A stretch of DNA of 64,000 nt from Caprimulgus europaeus (taxonomy: Eukaryota > Chordata > Aves > Caprimulgiformes > Caprimulgidae): contig OU015528.1 in the NCBI GenBank assembly GCA_907165065.1, positions 21,156,015 through 21,220,014 on the forward strand, in the 5' to 3' direction. Both the position numbers and the translations under genes were made by a program. The notes below the pieces were generated by a model, which was given only the letters and a program-made list of their open reading frames with translations, made no database searches and was not told where the DNA came from. Shown piece by piece: positions 60,308 to 64,000 of this stretch (position 1 is the first letter of the stretch; each line of letters opens with the position of its first letter).

Positions 60308-63300
60308 GTAAGCAGGTATAACATAGGACAGTACAGTAGGGTTTCTTGATACTAAATGCTGTTATTGCGTCTTGGTACACTATCAATGACATCATGGGGA
60401 AAAAAAGACTTTTTTTGCTGCTTTTAGAAGCACTGTAAAGGATAAAGAGTGCTTCCCCCCCGCTTTTTTACATTCATTCGGGAATTTGACTGGAAAAGCC
60501 TAGACTGTTCTGTGGTGTGTTACATTTAGGGGCAAAGCCGATGATCTTGTTTTCCTGAGTTTCCTTGGATGGAGCACAGCATTTCATAAGCCCACCACTT
60601 CTTTCCCACAAAATGTTATTTTTATCATGGTAAGGATGACAAGGAAAAATGTCAGGGAAGTGATTGTGGTCCTTTTTCATACCTGCACAGATTGATTGCA
60701 CTGAAGCCAGTGAATTGTGTTGGTGCAATTTGGACTAGAATTGAGAGAAAACATATGTGTGTATTTTAAAACACCTTTGAATGACTTCCATCTGCATAAT
60801 GTCTACTAATAATGATTATATAATAGCAAGAAATAATCCAATTTGACAGACTTTTTGTTGAACCATTGAACATCAGCCTGCTGCACATAGAGGACTTGCT
60901 TGTCATGTGTTACAGCTTCAGTGTAGCTTTAACAAAGCCTATGAAAAGCCTGTTATATCAAACACAAAGTTTGTTAAAATTATTCAGTAAAATTTCTGGG
61001 TTTGATTTAGTTTGACCAAGCATCAAAAGCATAAATGTTATTTTCCTCTGAAGACAGTACCTTCTGCTGTCTGTAAAGCTGTACATATAGAGGGTATTGG
61101 TAGAGTGGAATCTTGACCTTTCTAATATAGGGATTTTGCTGTTGTCTTCATTGGTCAAAGTTTCACTGAGAATGACATGTGCATACCCAAAAGGATCAGT
61201 CTGGTTTGCTGTGGGTCACACAACAGTACAAAAAAGTTGCACTACAGGAAAAAAAAGTCAATATTAAAAAAAAAAAAAAGGTAAATGGGGAGAATTCCTA
61301 TGATACTTTGTGTTGACATTGTATAGGATTTTATGCTTGGCTTGGTGTATTCCCTATCTATTGATCTGCAAGACAGCTTGTAGTAGAACTGCCATTCTGG
61401 TCAGTATAGTGAAATGATAAATAATGGTTTGATCAGATCAATTAGACTGATTTAGATAATTTGGAAATGTTCTTATCTGAAAAAAGTTGCAAGTAGCAGA
61501 AAATGAGACTATAACCCTTGAAAAGCAAAGATTGTATCTCTTATTAGGGACTACATACTGGAAAATGGTCACTTGCAAAAGGACTTTGATTAACTACCAC
61601 TGTCTTCATCTGAATGCAAGTTCTCGGTGTGGTGTTAATGTTCTGAAAAGTTATTTTCATGTAGTCAGATGCATGATGCTGATGTGATGTTCCAACGTGG
61701 AAGTGAGATGCAGAAACAGCAGAGTTCTGTCTGTTTTAGTCTGGCTGCTCCTCTGTGATGAGAGATTGGTCTTGATCCGTCTTGCAATGATATACCTTAA
61801 AACTCCTTTCTGCGTCTCCTCCCCCTACTCCTAAGTGCAGCATTGCCTTTTCTGTGCCTTCTTCTCCATAACCTGCAGCCCAACCTCTCTTGCCTTGTTG
61901 TGAAGGCCCTGGGGGATGAGAAAAGAAAGCCAATGGATGCAGTCCACTTTGTAAATGTTCCTTTCTCTTCCAAATGTGGACTTGTCACACTGTCTGTAAT
62001 TAAAGGTGAAGTGTAGAGAGACAACACTGTGGCCAGATGTGTGAAAGTGGCATGAAGGTGCAAATCTGTAGGATGCGGTGTATCCTGGGTTCTTTTCCAA
62101 CTGCTTTGACTTCATTTGCATAAGTGTTGCTTTGGCCTCAGAGGTGATATAGTGAGATAGGAATAGAGATGGAAATTGGGACCGGAAGGAAAGAGCTCAG
62201 GAAGACAACAGTTTGAGGTCTGCCTCTGCACCCACTCCTACCAAAGAAGGGGATCGGTTGATTTATAACACCTGTGTAACCTTCAATATGTAAATAGAGG
62301 GGTGTCAGGTAGGCTTAGGGAAGAGGTACCCCCTCTATGGTATATGTGAATTAAAGCTTTCTTGGGCATTGTGGTTTTTTTCTATCATAGCACAGGGTAA
62401 GATGTAAAATTCTGTAAGACTTAAAGATAGCATCTATAAAATTTATAAAGATAGCTTCATCAATATGTGTCTGTATTTGGATCTAATAGTATACTGTTTG
62501 CATTAGAAGTGACTTATCTGAAAGTGACTTTCTGAGTAGAAATTACCAGTTAAATTTAAGTAAGAGTTTAAATATGGTTATTGAAGGGTTGTGGGCCTAG
62601 ATCCATAGAAAAAGACTTGGCTAACGTGCACTGAAATAAAAAATGACTAAGTACCTTTGTGACTGTTAATAGATTGCAAACACGTTTTAACAGCAATGAC
62701 AGTATCTTGGTACGTGTAAAGGTCAGCATCTTACTAATTTTGGAAGGGTCGGGGGCTGAGTTTTTTTGTTTCCAAAATAAATTTCCCAGTTTTGAGGTAT
62801 ATTTATGGTTAATGCTGAAGCTGTTAAAAGTTTTGCAGTTAGCTCTAGCCAAAAAACCCTCCACAGCAACTAAACAAAACCTCCCCCATGCCTTTTAAAG
62901 AAAGCCTTTGAAAAACGCAAAAAGCAGGGGGGCTTTGCTTGTGGAAGAGGAGGGCAGAATAAGCAAGTAACTCCATGTGGTGAACAATCCAATAAAAGTA
63001 ATTGAACTAATGGATGGGTGTAATTAAATGCACGTACAGTCCCCTCATGATCCCCCAGATATGATTGCATGAAATTTTATAAGTCCTGATATGTGCTTCA
63101 GCAAGAAACTTGGTCTTAGTTGAGGAGCAATTTCCATAACGTTGCTTTTCCTTGAACGATATTCCTCTGCCTTCCTATTTTTTTCATTTGTTATAGGTCA
63201 CATCTTGCTTCTTAAGTTAATCTTGGGTGGAGTGGGAAATGAACATGTATTTTTACATCAAATAATTTCTGGAGAAGAACAGGGTCACAGACTCTCACCC

Positions 63301-64000
63301 TGTCTTCAGACTAAAGAACAAACCTTCCACAGCCAAAGCAATAAATTATGGTTTTCCCTGAAGTATTAATGAATACTGTATAGATATTATAACCACTTAT
63401 TTTAATACTCTCTCTATTTGCAGTGTTTTCTTTGTTAGAAAAGGGTTAGGATTCATTTGACCACATACCCATGTTTATGTTGAACTAGGTCTTGAAACTT
63501 CCTTTTGTAGTTGGTGGAGTGAAGTGGTTAGAAGGAATAACCTGTTTTAGAAACAGGTTTGTGAGCTTCTCTGGTTTTGAGTGAAGTGATTTAGGCAGCC
63601 TGCTTTTGGAGGTATGGATGGGGTTCAAGACACTTAAATTTAGGTGTCTAATTGTATGCACAGTGTTTAATAACCTTTTACAGTCAGTGGAAATCTGACT
63701 AACACAGTAAGTGAAGCCATGAGCAAATAGTTCAGGTGGCTGAATAGCTTTCTTGGCTGTTTTGACTAGACTGATCAGTCCTTTGTTGAGAATAAAGGGA
63801 CGTTCGCTTACATAGCTCACACCTACCTTTACGTGTCTTACTCCTGTCTTGAGGGCTTCCTTCAGTGGTCCATATGTGATACTCTGGGGTATCCCAGCTG
63901 GCCTTCTGCTACCAGTCCAGATGGCATGGATGATTCTCCAAAGTCCTGTATCGTATCTGCCTATCCCAAAAAGATATTTTGGATCCCCTGGACATTTCGA
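60308..64000 (+). other. Putative intron sequence to window end
   Basis: AT-rich, no further exon-like open frame with convincing splice sites on the plus strand and no recognised mobile element. A poly-A run lies at 61,266-61,279. The downstream exons of the gene must be outside the window if the gene model is right. Confidence 0.45.
61266..61279. repeat. Poly-A run
   Basis: About 14 A, preceded by another short A run at about 61,250. Simple sequence. Confidence 0.55.

Noticed and set aside
60401-60431. Acceptor-like cttttag with a gtaaag donor 7 bases later
   Set aside because: A 7-nt exon cannot be supported from sequence alone and breaks the reading phase.
1-64000. CRISPR arrays, operons, tRNA or rRNA genes, intact retroviral genes, bacterial-type systems
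   Set aside because: None found: no regularly spaced direct repeats with unique spacers, no recognisable tRNA box pair, no gag/pol/env frames beside the LTRs; the DNA is vertebrate nuclear in character.

Overview
The window reads as nuclear DNA of a bird. It carries two 5'-truncated CR1 LINEs with the usual CR1 3' end, solo LTRs of avian endogenous-retrovirus type, scattered ancient amniote-type repeats, and one GC-rich CpG island in otherwise AT-rich DNA. The LTR types are ones I associate with non-galliform (neoavian) birds; that part is recalled knowledge and was not searched. There are no operons, CRISPR arrays or recognisable tRNA/rRNA genes.

Layout. Positions 1-57,600 are a gene desert: stops in all frames, no recognisable protein-coding exon, only short unsupported open frames. 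Within it lie a plus-strand CR1 copy (about 7,412-8,758), an old LINE 3'-end fragment (about 15,073-15,384), a minus-strand solo LTR (about 21,371-22,060), a plus-strand solo LTR (25,900-27,933) carrying internal tandem duplications and a second LTR nested inside it (26,978-27,569), and a larger minus-strand CR1 copy (about 34,581-36,745). MIR-like ancient repeats are suspected near 5.6, 30.4, 39.8 and 50.7 kb.

At 57,640-59,220 a CpG island marks a promoter firing to the right. It holds a strong-Kozak ATG at 58,034 that opens a 23-codon first coding exon. A 30-nt candidate microexon (60,106-60,135) and a further candidate exon (60,224-60,307) follow in the same phase with good splice signals. 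The protein could not be identified. The rest of the window (60,308-64,000) looks like intron.

Interactions: the only functional unit suggested is this CpG-island gene, with the desert upstream as possible regulatory territory (for example an RFX X-box-like site at 50,017). The mobile elements are relics; both CR1 reverse transcriptases carry stops, frame disruptions and altered catalytic boxes. I found no convincing new multi-gene system. The most interesting items are the unidentified gene start with its microexon and the nested, internally duplicated LTR.
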